DNA of 64,000 nucleotides from Tautonia marina (GTDB taxonomy: Bacteria; Planctomycetota; Planctomycetia; Isosphaerales; Isosphaeraceae), in assembly GCF_009177065.1 (NCBI RefSeq), contig NZ_WEZF01000009.1, positions 186,001 through 250,000 on the forward strand. The letters are read 5' to 3'. A model generated the notes under the pieces. The model was given only the letters and a program-made list of their open reading frames with translations. It ran no database searches and was not told the origin of the DNA. Positions 54,355 through 62,647 of the stretch are shown here, piece after piece (positions within the stretch are counted from its first letter, which is position 1; every line of letters begins with the position of its first letter). A program made the position numbers and the translations under genes.

Positions 54355-55882
54355 TCGGGCGCCGAGCCCCGTGCCGGTGCGTCGCTATCGCTACAGCAAG
54401 TGGCGCTGGCGCGTTTTGGTCGGCACGTTGGATGCCGTGGGAGGGCTCGCCATGCGCCTCTGGCGCATCGTGCGGCCGATCCCGACGTGGTCCGAACCAC
54501 GGCGCATCCTGGTCGTGCAGCTCGACCATCTGGGAGACTCGGTCCTCTCCAGTCCCCTCTTTCCGAGGCTCAAGGCGCACTCTCCCGACGCGGCGATCGA
54601 CGTGCTCGCCTCGCCGAGCAACCGGGCGGTCTTCGAGGCCGACCCGCTCGTCGATCGGGTCATCCTGGCCGATCGCAACTGGTTCGAGCGCCAGCCGGGC
54701 CGCTGGGCCCTGGCCTCGGCCGTCTGGTCGATTGCCCGGATGCTCCGGGGCAAGGGGTATGACCTTGGCATCGACGTCCGGGGCGACGTGCTGTCCGTTC
54801 TCGTCCTGGCGATGGCCGGCATCCCGCGCCGGGTCGGCTGGGCAATGGGAGGCGGCGGCTTCCTGCTGACCGACCTGGCCGATTGGGTCCCCGGTCGTCA
54901 CGAGGTCCGCTCCCGACTGGCCCTGCTCGACGCGATGGCCCTCCCTCGGCCCGAAGGCGAGCCTGATGACGCCTCGGCCCGCGTCTCGGTCCACGTCTCC
55001 GACCGCGACCGCTCCCGGGTCGCCCGATTGCTCGCCGACGCCTGGGAATCGCCCGCTCCCGTCCCGGTTCGCCCCGCGAAACGATCCGTGCGCAGGGCCT
55101 CGGCCGAACTCGTCATCGTCGGTTCCGGCCCCTCGAACCACCTGATGGACGAGGACTTTCCCCCCGATCCGGACTCCGAACCCCCTCGTTTTCCTCTCTC
55201 CCTCTCAGTCCTCTCCCCCTCCCGCAGGGGAGAAGGTTGCCGAAGGCCGGGTGAGGGGATCCGCCCCCCCCAACACTTCAACCGGCCCCGCTCCGACGAA
55301 GCCCCGATTGAACCGTCCAACGGCTCCGAGGCCGATTGGCTGCACGCCGGGCGGTTCGGAGCGTCGGCGCCGTTACTTGCCGTGCATCTCGGCGCGGGGA
55401 CACCGGCCAAGCGCTGGCCAATCGAGCACTGGGATGCCCTGCTTACCCGGTTCCTCCGCGACGGCTGGCGTGTGCTCATCGTCGGTGGCCCCGACGATGC
55501 CGAACTGGCCGCCCGGCTGACCCCTCATGATGCCCTCCGCGACTGGACCGGCCGCCTCGCCGTGACCGAAACGACCGCCCTTCTGGAACGGGCCGACCTG
55601 TTCCTCGGCTCCGACAGCGGCCCGGCCCACCTGGCCGCCTGTGCGGGAGTGCCCTCGGTCGTCCTGTTCAGCGGGACGAACCGGGTGGGCCAGTGGCGCC
55701 CCTGGTCGCGCCGGAGCCTCGTCCTGCGGCACGATGTCCCCTGCAACCCCTGCCACCGCAAGGTCTGCCCGCTGGCCGATCACCCCTGCATGACCGGCCT
55801 GACCCCCGACCGCGTCTACCAGGCCACCCGCCGCTGGTGGTCGCGCTTGCATCGCGCGGAGTCTCCCCATGCCCCGCTCTGA
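54329..55882 (+). CDS. GT9 heptosyltransferase-like protein with an in-frame repeat insert
   Basis: 517 residues, about 120-170 longer than typical heptosyltransferases. N-terminal half: ILVVQLDHLGDSVLSSPLFPRLKAH and DLGIDVRGD. C-terminal half: LLAVHLGAGTPAKRWPIEHW, LLERADLFLGSDSGPAHLA and GVPSVVLFSGTNRVGQWRPW, all characteristic of GT9. Between the halves, about residues 250-345 are low-complexity, and 55190-55259 encode a REP-like insert read in frame (SPSRRGEGCRRPGEG). Both functional halves remain in one frame. ATG 54329 follows GGAGG. It overlaps the GT4 gene and a small membrane gene. The expected role is adding heptose-like sugars to a lipid core; whether activity survives the insert is unknown. 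Confidence 0.85.
   Translation: MTKSPRQDDRAPSPVPVRRYRYSKWRWRVLVGTLDAVGGLAMRLWRIVRPIPTWSEPRRILVVQLDHLGDSVLSSPLFPRLKAHSPDAAIDVLASPSNRAVFEADPLVDRVILADRNWFERQPGRWALASAVWSIARMLRGKGYDLGIDVRGDVLSVLVLAMAGIPRRVGWAMGGGGFLLTDLADWVPGRHEVRSRLALLDAMALPRPEGEPDDASARVSVHVSDRDRSRVARLLADAWESPAPVPVRPAKRSVRRASAELVIVGSGPSNHLMDEDFPPDPDSEPPRFPLSLSVLSPSRRGEGCRRPGEGIRPPQHFNRPRSDEAPIEPSNGSEADWLHAGRFGASAPLLAVHLGAGTPAKRWPIEHWDALLTRFLRDGWRVLIVGGPDDAELAARLTPHDALRDWTGRLAVTETTALLERADLFLGSDSGPAHLAACAGVPSVVLFSGTNRVGQWRPWSRRSLVLRHDVPCNPCHRKVCPLADHPCMTGLTPDRVYQATRRWWSRLHRAESPHAPL
55190..55259 (+). repeat. REP-like palindromic element inserted in the GT9 gene
   Basis: CTCCCC (55213-55218) and GGGGAG (55227-55232) form a hairpin, followed by AAGGTTGCCGAAGGCCGGGTGAGGGG. 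This pattern (C/T-rich arm, GGGGAGAAGG, GGTGAGGGG) is typical of short interspersed elements in many bacterial genomes. A partial look-alike is at 15190-15302. Similarity judged by eye. Confidence 0.5.
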
Positions 55883-56039
55883 TGGCCCGATCGAACTCAG
55901 CTCTCCCCGGATCGACTGGCGATCGTGGCTCACCCTCGCCTGGGTCATCGGCTTCGGATCACTCTACGCCCGGATGGTCCTGCAGGAACGTGCCCCCGGC
56001 CTCTGGGACCTGATTCGCGGGTTTCTACCCCTCGACTGA
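55869..56039 (+). CDS. Small single-helix membrane protein (56 aa)
   Basis: 56 residues. N-terminal PRSDGPIELSSPRIDWRSW, one probable transmembrane helix (LTLAWVIGFGSLYARMVLQ) and a C-terminal WDLIRGFLPLD. The start overlaps the GT9 stop by 14 bp, so coupled translation is plausible. No family was recognised. It might anchor or regulate a glycan enzyme. Its 3-prime end overlaps the convergent DUF1559-type gene by 15 bp. Confidence 0.55.
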   Translation: MPRSDGPIELSSPRIDWRSWLTLAWVIGFGSLYARMVLQERAPGLWDLIRGFLPLD

Positions 56040-56798
56040 TCCCTCGGCGGGCAAGCCCTGGGGAGTCGAAGTCGGGGGCGGACAGAGTCTCCGCAACGTG
56101 TCTGGCTCGACCGGAAGCGAGAGCTTTCTGACGCGAAAGTCGGCATACTGCACATTCCGGAGATTTGGGTGGGGCGAACCTTCCCCCCGAGCCGCCTGAT
56201 CGCGGAACGTGTCGAGTTCCAGATCCACCGGCGCCGTCCAGGGAATCTCACTCCCCCCCAGCTCGACGAGCAGGACGGTTCGATCCCGCACCCCGTCGAA
56301 TTCCCTCGTGTTCGCCGCCCGATCAGGCGGGAAGCAGGTCCCCGGCCCGACGAGGGCGACGACGCTCGTAAATCGGGTCGATCCGCCTTGCTTCGCCTGA
56401 TCGGTCGGGCACTGGAAAATCGACGGCATCTGGTCGATGAGCAGGCGGTTGTTCGGCCCGTCCCACGGTTCATCGAACCGATACGAAGCGTAATGCGCAT
56501 GCCCCTCTATGAACGGCAGCACGAGCACCCGCCAGCTATGCCAGAGGCTCCCGTCGGGGCCAGGCACGACGGCCGGAGGCAATGTCCCGTACGCACTCTC
56601 GTAATTCGCCAGAGCCAGGCCTAATTGACTGAGCACCCCGACGCATTGCGATCGCCTGGCCGCTTCTCGTGCCAAGTTCACCGCTCGAGACAGCCAGGTG
56701 ATCGGCGCCAGGACCAGGGCGATCACCACCATCCGTCCCATCCAGCCCCGAACCGTCAATCCCTTGCGGCCCGATTGATCGGCTTGCGGGTCAGACAC
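56025..56798 (-). CDS. DUF1559-type protein
   Basis: 257 residues. After a short cytoplasmic start comes a membrane helix (GRMVVIALVLAPITWLSRAV) and the family segment NLAREAARRSQCVGVLSQLGLALANYESAYGTLPPAVVPGP, then HSWRVLVLPFIEGHAHYASY and a beta-rich C-terminal half. DUF1559 proteins are planctomycete pseudopilin-like proteins; this one lacks the usual FTLIE-type methylation motif at its start. Start ATG 56798. Function unknown. Confidence 0.8.
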   Translation of the reverse strand: MSDPQADQSGRKGLTVRGWMGRMVVIALVLAPITWLSRAVNLAREAARRSQCVGVLSQLGLALANYESAYGTLPPAVVPGPDGSLWHSWRVLVLPFIEGHAHYASYRFDEPWDGPNNRLLIDQMPSIFQCPTDQAKQGGSTRFTSVVALVGPGTCFPPDRAANTREFDGVRDRTVLLVELGGSEIPWTAPVDLELDTFRDQAARGEGSPHPNLRNVQYADFRVRKLSLPVEPDTLRRLCPPPTSTPQGLPAEGSVEG

Positions 56799-56825
56799 GA
56801 GCGGGCCCTCCGATTGCGTTCGTCG

Positions 56826-57884
56826 TCACGAGGCCGCGGCCTGGCTCGCCGCTTCGTCCATCCGGGTCAGGAAGACCCGAAACTCGTCGATGTAGGTCGA
56901 AACCTCGGGACGCATCCCCCCGTAAAGGTTCTGTTCCAGCATCAACAGGTCTTTCTCCAGGACGTTGCTACAGGTTACGTGCGTCCCCTGGAAATCGACC
57001 GTTTGCCCGGCGACCGTCAGGCGAGACGACCGGGCCTCCTGCATGGCCCGGGTCGCCTCCTCCAGCCGTTCGGGATGTTCCGACAGGCTTTCGAGATACC
57101 AGAGATAGTGCAGCCGCCAGGCGAGATCGACCTTCTGGCCTCCGTTGAACCGGAGAAAGGTGCTGCACAGGTTCTTCACATGGGCGAACGCGTCCGGCCC
57201 GAGACTCGGCACCAGCCCTCGCTTCGGCGAAAGGGTCTGAAGGTAGGAGAAGGGGTCGAGGTCCACCCGTCGGCCGTTGACCATCGCCACCTTGTGATAC
57301 CCGTCGATCGGGCGATACCGCGAGCGCACCCACTGAGCATCAAGCGCCAGGTTCCAGCTCCCGAAGATCAGATCCTCAGGCGTCAACCCGTCGAAGCGTG
57401 CCGTCTCGTAGCCCGCGAAGAGCCACTGGTTGTCCTTCAAGGTCTCGTACATCCGGGCGAAATAGCGGGGATCAATCGGATAGAGGTCGAAGTCGTGGAG
57501 GATCGCGTAGCGGCTCTGACAGGCGGCCAGGGCGCGGGTCCAGTTCATCGCCGCGTAAAATTTCGACTGGTTGACCTTCTCCGTGATCCGACCGGCGATC
57601 GGCGGGTGAAACTGGAAGTCGAGTGGCAGCTCGGGAAAGCGCTGCCGAATGCTCTCGACAAACGCATCCCCTCCCGGCTGCTTGATCCGGTCGAACACCA
57701 GATGCACCCCCACCAGGTCATCCAGGTTCTGCCGACTGACGAACCGCAAGTTGACCGCGAGCAAATGGCGAAGCGCCCAGGGAACCCCCAAAAGAATGCT
57801 GAATCCCGGCCGGGGGTCATCCAAACGCGACCAGGTCATCAACGGATTGAGGATCTGCTTGATCAGCTCGCGCTTGTTCAACAT
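56826..57884 (-). CDS. Glycosyltransferase-like protein (GT-A fold)
   Basis: 352 residues at the chosen ATG. Seen: GVHLVFDRIKQPGGDAFVESI, CQSRYAILHDFDLYPIDPRYF (a DFD metal-like triad), LIFGSWNLALDAQW and VDLDPFSYLQTL; this fits GT-A glycosyltransferases with a DxD motif, but no family is certain. The C-terminal half is helical. Start ATG 57884 is chosen because codons beyond it have high GC3 while those upstream to 57947 do not; 57947 remains possible. A candidate promoter lies about 90 bp upstream. It is divergent from the SEC-C gene. Confidence 0.68.
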   Translation of the reverse strand: MLNKRELIKQILNPLMTWSRLDDPRPGFSILLGVPWALRHLLAVNLRFVSRQNLDDLVGVHLVFDRIKQPGGDAFVESIRQRFPELPLDFQFHPPIAGRITEKVNQSKFYAAMNWTRALAACQSRYAILHDFDLYPIDPRYFARMYETLKDNQWLFAGYETARFDGLTPEDLIFGSWNLALDAQWVRSRYRPIDGYHKVAMVNGRRVDLDPFSYLQTLSPKRGLVPSLGPDAFAHVKNLCSTFLRFNGGQKVDLAWRLHYLWYLESLSEHPERLEEATRAMQEARSSRLTVAGQTVDFQGTHVTCSNVLEKDLLMLEQNLYGGMRPEVSTYIDEFRVFLTRMDEAASQAAAS

Positions 57885-57980
57885 GGAGACGCTCGACTCA
57901 AAAAAACCAAGAAGGAACCGGATCGTCGGCCTTGGAGCTTCAGCCATCCTCAATCGCCGCGTTTTCGAAAGGTCGTTTTG

Positions 57981-58009
57981 ATCTTAGCTTTTCCGGCGAT
58001 GGTTGACAG
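57981..58009 (-). promoter_or_regulatory. Candidate promoter of the GT-like gene
   Basis: Minus strand -35 CTGTCA (58004-58009), 17-bp spacer, -10 TAAGAT (57981-57986), 4 of 6 and 4 of 6. The start codon 57884 is about 95 bp downstream. Confidence 0.4.
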
Positions 58010-58033
58010 TCCCCCCGCCAACGGATCGAGGAT
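58003..58033 (+). promoter_or_regulatory. Candidate promoter of the SEC-C gene
   Basis: Consensus -35 TTGACA (58003-58008) with a weak -10 GAGGAT (58028-58033) at a 19-bp spacing. The start is 58247, so the leader would be long. Confidence 0.3.
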
Positions 58034-58246
58034 TCCTATGCTGCCCAGCACCCCGACCTCGCCCGCGCTCGCCCCCATCCGGGATGGGCCACGCGGTAGG
58101 CGCGGTCGCGGGGGCTCTGATACCTTGAACGCAAGGCATCGGCCCTCGACAATCGGGCCGAGCAAGGGGAGTCGTGCGCACCGGAGTCGCGCAGGCTCCC
58201 CCCGCATCAGATTCCTTGAGTGATTCCAATAGCCAACGGGACGGAC

Positions 58247-60493
58247 ATGGCCGCGGTCGACCCTTATTCTCCCTGCCCGTGCGGAAGCCAGGAAAAGTAC
58301 AAGTGGTGCTGCCACAAGGCTGAAGATTGGGCCTTGCGCGCCGAGCGCCTGATCCGCTCCGAGCAGTTCGACCAGGCCCTCAAGGTCATCGACGAGGGGC
58401 TCCGCAAGGCCAAGGGGGCCTTCTGGCTCCTCATGCAAAAGGCCATCGTTCACGAGCGGCGCGACGAGCCCGAACCGGCCCGGGAAGCGGTCAACGCCAT
58501 CCTTCAGGCCAAACCCGATCACCTCGGCGCCCTGGCCCATCGGGTCCAATCGACTCTGATGGCCGAGGGTCCCGAACCGGCCGCGGCCGACCTCCAGGCC
58601 GCCCTCACGGCCATGAACCCGGAAGACCGCCCGAAGTTCGCCGGCGTCTTTCGCATGGTCGGCGTCATGCTCGTCCGATCCGGGAGCATTCCGGCGGGAA
58701 TCGCCCACCTCGAAATCGGCAGCGCGGCCGATTCCGAGGACGACCCGATCGCCCAGCCCGCCCTGCGATCGTTGATGACCGATCCCGGCGTCTCGGCCTG
58801 GCTCAAGAATCCGTACGACCTGATGACCACCCCGCCGGGGCTCGATCCCGAGACGCACCAGCGGTTCGAGGCCGCGCTCCAGGCCGCCGATGAAGCCCTC
58901 TGGGGCCAGGCCGCCGCCGGGTTCGAGACCCTCTCGGCCGACGGCGTCGCCGAGGCCGACCGCAACCTCGGCCTCTGCCGCCTCTGGATGGCCGACGACA
59001 CCGGCGCCATCGCCTCCTTCCGCCGCTACTCCAAGTTCACCGGCCCGACCGCCGAGGCCGTCGATCTGGAAGCCCTCTGCCAGCAGATCGAGCCGATCAG
59101 CGACGACGACCTCATCGAGCATGTCCGCCTGACCTGGCCCCTGAACAACCGCGACGGTCTGATCCAGGCCCTCAAGGACGCCGAGCAGAAGGACAAAACC
59201 GTCGTTTCCGAAGGCGCCGGCCTGATCGACCCGGATGATCCCGAGGCCGAGGAGGTTGACGCCTTTACCCTGCTCGACCGTCCTCGCCCCGAAGCTCGCC
59301 CCGGCATGGGCCCCGAGGAGATGGCCCGCGTCGTCGGCCGGGCGATCCTCGGGCAAGACAGCGTCATGCTCGAAGGCTTCGACGTCGGCAAGCAGTTCGA
59401 TGATTTCCGCGAGCAGTTCATCGCCATTGCCGGAGCGAACATTCCTCCGGCGCAACCGCGGACCGACGTTCTGGAAAAGGTCGCCCGCGTCTCGCTGGCC
59501 ATGCGCACCGAATGGGCCGTACCCGAAGGGCTCGACCCCGAAGAGGTCCGCCGCATTCAGCGCGAGGAACAGGCGCGGGTGATCCGCGAGGTCTGGCCCG
59601 AAACCCCCTTGCCTGGCCTCGGCGGGCGGACCCCTCGTCAGGCGATCAAGGACGGCAACGCCCAGATCCCCCTTCGGGCCGCCTTCTGTCAGCTCGACGC
59701 CGGGCGGGTCAATCCAAGCCTCGACCTGCCCGCCCTCCGGGCCGATCTGGGCATCCCCGGCGAGCCGACTCCCGACCCGGCCACGGTCGACATCGAGCGG
59801 ACCCACCTGGCCCGACTCTTCCGTATCCCGACCGCCCAGCTTTCCGACGACCGCCTCTGGACCCTGTTCCTTCGCAGCCGGAGCTTCGGCCAGCATCGCG
59901 CCCTGGAACAAGCCGCCCAGGCCTTGGTCAACCGGCCGAACCTCCTCAATTCCAGGGCCCCCACCGAGCGTTATGCCGTCTTTGGCGATCTGGCCAACCT
60001 CACCGCGACTCGGGGCGACTTCGCCGCCGCCCTCGCCTGGATCGAACAGGCCCGCCGCGACGAGCCGAGTGCCCACCGCGGCCCCAACGCCCCCCGATGG
60101 GACTTCCTCGCCCTCCGCATCCGGGCGCGAAACGAACCCCCCGAGCAGTGGGTTCCCGAGCTGGCCGTCGTCCTCGACCGCTACCGCGAAGACCGCGCCG
60201 CCAGCCAGACGGTCGTTTCGAACCTGCTCGACATGGGCCTGATGCAGATGGTCCCCCACCCCGACCAGCCCGATCAGGTCATGCTCGACAGCCGACCGCT
60301 CATGTCCTTGATCTCCCGCTATGGCCCCCGCGTCACGACCGCCTCGGGAGCCCTCGGGGTCTCCGCCTCCCGGCCCGAGATCTGGACCCCCGGCGGACCC
60401 AGCAGTTCCGGTAGTGGTGGCGTCTGGACCCCGGACGCTCCCGCCTCGTCAGGGCAGGGGGGCGAACGCAAGATCATCCTGCCGGGTCAGTAA
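58247..60493 (+). CDS. SEC-C motif and TPR-like protein
   Basis: 748 residues. The N-terminus has a SEC-C zinc motif CPCGSQEKYKWCCHK (Cys10, Cys12, Cys21, Cys22), as in SecA tails and many regulators. The following 300 residues are helical and TPR-like (FDQALKVIDEGLRKAKGAFWLLMQK with flanks; PAAADLQAALTAMNP), the middle is acidic, and the last 60 residues are a Ser/Gly/Pro-rich tail. No catalytic motif. ATG 58247 places the motif at the N-terminus; an in-frame GTG at 58220 is also possible. The zinc motif suggests binding to protein or nucleic acid. It is followed by another TPR-like gene. Confidence 0.78.
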   Translation: MAAVDPYSPCPCGSQEKYKWCCHKAEDWALRAERLIRSEQFDQALKVIDEGLRKAKGAFWLLMQKAIVHERRDEPEPAREAVNAILQAKPDHLGALAHRVQSTLMAEGPEPAAADLQAALTAMNPEDRPKFAGVFRMVGVMLVRSGSIPAGIAHLEIGSAADSEDDPIAQPALRSLMTDPGVSAWLKNPYDLMTTPPGLDPETHQRFEAALQAADEALWGQAAAGFETLSADGVAEADRNLGLCRLWMADDTGAIASFRRYSKFTGPTAEAVDLEALCQQIEPISDDDLIEHVRLTWPLNNRDGLIQALKDAEQKDKTVVSEGAGLIDPDDPEAEEVDAFTLLDRPRPEARPGMGPEEMARVVGRAILGQDSVMLEGFDVGKQFDDFREQFIAIAGANIPPAQPRTDVLEKVARVSLAMRTEWAVPEGLDPEEVRRIQREEQARVIREVWPETPLPGLGGRTPRQAIKDGNAQIPLRAAFCQLDAGRVNPSLDLPALRADLGIPGEPTPDPATVDIERTHLARLFRIPTAQLSDDRLWTLFLRSRSFGQHRALEQAAQALVNRPNLLNSRAPTERYAVFGDLANLTATRGDFAAALAWIEQARRDEPSAHRGPNAPRWDFLALRIRARNEPPEQWVPELAVVLDRYREDRAASQTVVSNLLDMGLMQMVPHPDQPDQVMLDSRPLMSLISRYGPRVTTASGALGVSASRPEIWTPGGPSSSGSGGVWTPDAPASSGQGGERKIILPGQ

Positions 60494-60563
60494 GCCCGAT
60501 CGTGCCTCTCTCAAAGGGGCTTCTCAGGATAAACTCCGAGGTTCGAACGAGGCTCCCGGGTGG

Positions 60564-60586
60564 CCCCGGTTGCTCGCCAACCGGGG
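60564..60586 (+). terminator. GC-rich hairpin after the SEC-C gene
   Basis: CCCCGGTTG (60564-60572) and CAACCGGGG (60578-60586), loop CTCGC, perfect. It lies 71 bp after the stop, with no T-tract. The left arm can instead pair with 60652-60661 (GCAACCGGGG). Confidence 0.42.
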
Positions 60587-60702
60587 CGGCACCGCCGCAA
60601 GAGGCCGCACCGAAACCGCTCGTCGCTCCGCGCCCCCGCTTGGCACGTGTTGCAACCGGGGCCACCACCTTGTCCGCGAATGGCCACGAAGCGTCGAGCT
60701 GG

Positions 60703-60722
60703 CTGGGGTCTTCCAGCCCCAG
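60703..60722 (+). repeat. Small hairpin upstream of the TPR gene
   Basis: CTGGGG (60703-60708) with CCCCAG (60717-60722), 8-nt loop. Position is about 90 bp before the TPR start. Function not clear. Confidence 0.28.
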
Positions 60723-60813
60723 TCGCCCGGCCGAATCGACGTTCGAGACGATGTGCTTCGGAGTTCCGAGGCACCATTGAGGTCGGCCAACCCGACCCGA
60801 GGCGATGTGATTG

Positions 60814-62082
60814 ATGGCTTCCGACCTTCCCCCCCAGGCCGCCGAGGCCGCCCTGTCGCTCGTTCACGAAGGCTGGCGGCAACTCCAGCTTCAGCGCCCG
60901 CTGGCAAGCTGGGCCTGCTGGCAACAGGCCATGCGCCTGAAGCCCGGCGACCGCGCCGCGGACGAAGCACTCGACCGCCTCGCCAATTCCGACGAACTCC
61001 CCGAGGTCGCCCGCAAACCCCGACGCCTCGACAACCCCACCGACGACGAAGCCCGAGAGCGCTGGGACGAAACCTTCCGATCCCGCAACCTTGCCAACCT
61101 CGCCGACGCCCTCGACGCCTTCGAGGAGCTCTCCGAGGAGGAACCGACCGACACCGCCGCCTGGTCGAACCGCGCCCTCTGCCTCGCCTGGCTTGGTCGC
61201 AATGATGAGGCAATCGACGCCCTCGATTACCTCGTCCACCTGACCGCCTCCTCCGATCCCGACCGCGCCGCCGAATCGTGGGCCCTGGCCGAGATCCTCC
61301 GCCACGGCGCCGGGGCCGAGCACCGGGCCGACGACCTGAACTACGCCTTCGAGCTTCCCTGGCCCGACGACGCTCCCCCCCCGTTCGACGCCGACGAGGC
61401 CGCCGGGGCCGTCCGGGTCGTCCCCATGCCCGTTGATCCGATGACCCTCAAACCGATGGCCCCCGGCGCCCGGATCGTCGAGTGGCTCGACCGCCCGATG
61501 CCCCCGAGCGATCCCGAGCCGGCTGCCTCGGACCTGCCGATCGTTCGGGCCGTCGTCATCCTTAACGAGGGCATCCTCCGTTGCTCCAGCCTCCAGCGCG
61601 GGGCGATCGAGGAGGTCGAGCGCACCATCGAGGGCCGCCTCGGCCGCGGCCTGGAGTTTGACCGGACCATCTCCCCCTTGCCCCTGGCCATGCTCGACGC
61701 CGCCGTGGCCACCGTCCGCCTGCCTGAAGGGCTTTCGATCGACGCTCGAAAACGCCTCCAGGCCGATGCCATCGCCTCCTACTTCGAAACGCGCTGGGTG
61801 ATCGTCCCTCGAATCGGCCTCGGCGCGGGCCTCGGAGACGAGGAAGGTCCCCCCCAGCGCTCCCCCCTCGAGGCCAGCCGCCTCGGCGCCGAAGGGGATG
61901 ACGTGATGCGGGCCAAGCTCTCCGGCATCATCCTCGTCCGCGAGCAACTGGCCCAACGCCCCCGATCACGCGAACTTTACCTCGGTTACGACTTCGACCG
62001 CCTCCGCCGCCGCCTCGGAATCGACCCGCTCGACGCCCCTCCCGCCGGCGCCGACCTCCCTCTCCAGCCCCGGGACGATTGA
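60814..62082 (+). CDS. TPR-like protein paired with the SEC-C gene
   Basis: 422 residues. Helical repeats in the N-terminal half (AAEAALSLVHEGWRQLQLQRP; ASWACWQQAMRLKPGDRAADEALDRL; TAAWSNRALCLAWLGRNDEAIDAL) fit tetratricopeptide repeats. The C-terminal half is an alpha/beta region of unknown kind. No catalytic motif. ATG 60814; a TTG sits three bases upstream. It is 1 bp from hisI, so the two are probably co-transcribed. It resembles the SEC-C protein in helical pattern, and both may be scaffolds; a specific partner is not visible. Confidence 0.72.
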   Translation: MASDLPPQAAEAALSLVHEGWRQLQLQRPLASWACWQQAMRLKPGDRAADEALDRLANSDELPEVARKPRRLDNPTDDEARERWDETFRSRNLANLADALDAFEELSEEEPTDTAAWSNRALCLAWLGRNDEAIDALDYLVHLTASSDPDRAAESWALAEILRHGAGAEHRADDLNYAFELPWPDDAPPPFDADEAAGAVRVVPMPVDPMTLKPMAPGARIVEWLDRPMPPSDPEPAASDLPIVRAVVILNEGILRCSSLQRGAIEEVERTIEGRLGRGLEFDRTISPLPLAMLDAAVATVRLPEGLSIDARKRLQADAIASYFETRWVIVPRIGLGAGLGDEEGPPQRSPLEASRLGAEGDDVMRAKLSGIILVREQLAQRPRSRELYLGYDFDRLRRRLGIDPLDAPPAGADLPLQPRDD

Positions 62083-62083
62083 C

Positions 62084-62503
62084 GTGACTTCCTCCACCCC
62101 CACCCCGACCGAACCGGCCTTTCTCGACACCTTGAAATGGACCGCCGACGGCCTCATCCCGGCCATCGTCCAGGATGCCGAATCGGGCGACGTCCTCATG
62201 ATGGCCTGGATGGATCGCCCCGCCATCCTCCGCACCCTCGAAACCGGCCAGACCCACTTCTACTCCCGGTCGCGCGGCCAGTCATGGCACAAAGGCGGCA
62301 GCTCCGGCCACGTGCAGCACGTCGAGGAAATTCGGCTCGACTGCGACGCCGACGTGCTCCTCATCCGCGCCCGCCAAATCGGCGGCGCCTGTCACGAAGG
62401 CTACCGCTCCTGTTTCTTCCGCAAGGTCACGCCCGACGGACAGCTCGAAACCACCGGCTCCCCCGTCTTCGACCCCGGCGCGGTTTACGGCCAGGGGCAT
62501 TGA
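62084..62503 (+). CDS. hisI: Phosphoribosyl-AMP cyclohydrolase
   Basis: 139 residues. Third step of histidine biosynthesis: opens the adenine ring of phosphoribosyl-AMP to give ProFAR. Diagnostic segments: PAIVQDAESGDVLMMAWM, THFYSRSRGQSWHKGGSSGH, LDCDADVLLI (metal) and GGACHEGYRSCFFR (zinc Cys). There is no fused HisE domain, so phosphoribosyl-ATP pyrophosphatase must be elsewhere. GTG 62084, one base after the TPR stop. It is not beside other his genes. Very secure assignment. Confidence 0.96.
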   Translation: MTSSTPTPTEPAFLDTLKWTADGLIPAIVQDAESGDVLMMAWMDRPAILRTLETGQTHFYSRSRGQSWHKGGSSGHVQHVEEIRLDCDADVLLIRARQIGGACHEGYRSCFFRKVTPDGQLETTGSPVFDPGAVYGQGH

Positions 62504-62647
62504 TCGCTCGGCGGTCGATTCCCACCCCGATCGTCGCTTCTCCCGAACATCTCTCCCCGAACCCGGGTCGAGTTGGGTAAACTAGTCATTTCCCCGCCCC
62601 AACGTGCCCGCCAACGCACGAGCGCGATTCAACAAGGAACCTGTACG

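Larger units (their letters stand above)
57885..58246. other. 362-bp divergent region with overlapping promoter boxes
   Basis: Between divergent starts 57884 and 58247. Contains the two promoter candidates listed separately at 57981-58033, with -35 boxes sharing five bases. No gene identified. Confidence 0.5.
60494..60813. other. 320-bp gap with alternative hairpins
   Basis: No gene. Contains a 9-bp stem at 60564-60586, a competing 10-bp stem formed by 60564-60573 with 60652-60661, and a third small hairpin at 60703-60722. The arrangement could be an attenuator upstream of the TPR gene. Confidence 0.4.

Noticed and set aside
57950-60259. 769-codon antisense open frame opposite the SEC-C gene
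   Set aside because: Shadow of a GC-rich gene on the other strand; low-complexity sequence without motifs.
60511-61956. 481-codon antisense open frame opposite the TPR gene
   Set aside because: Glycine-rich low-complexity translation, typical of a frame shadow.
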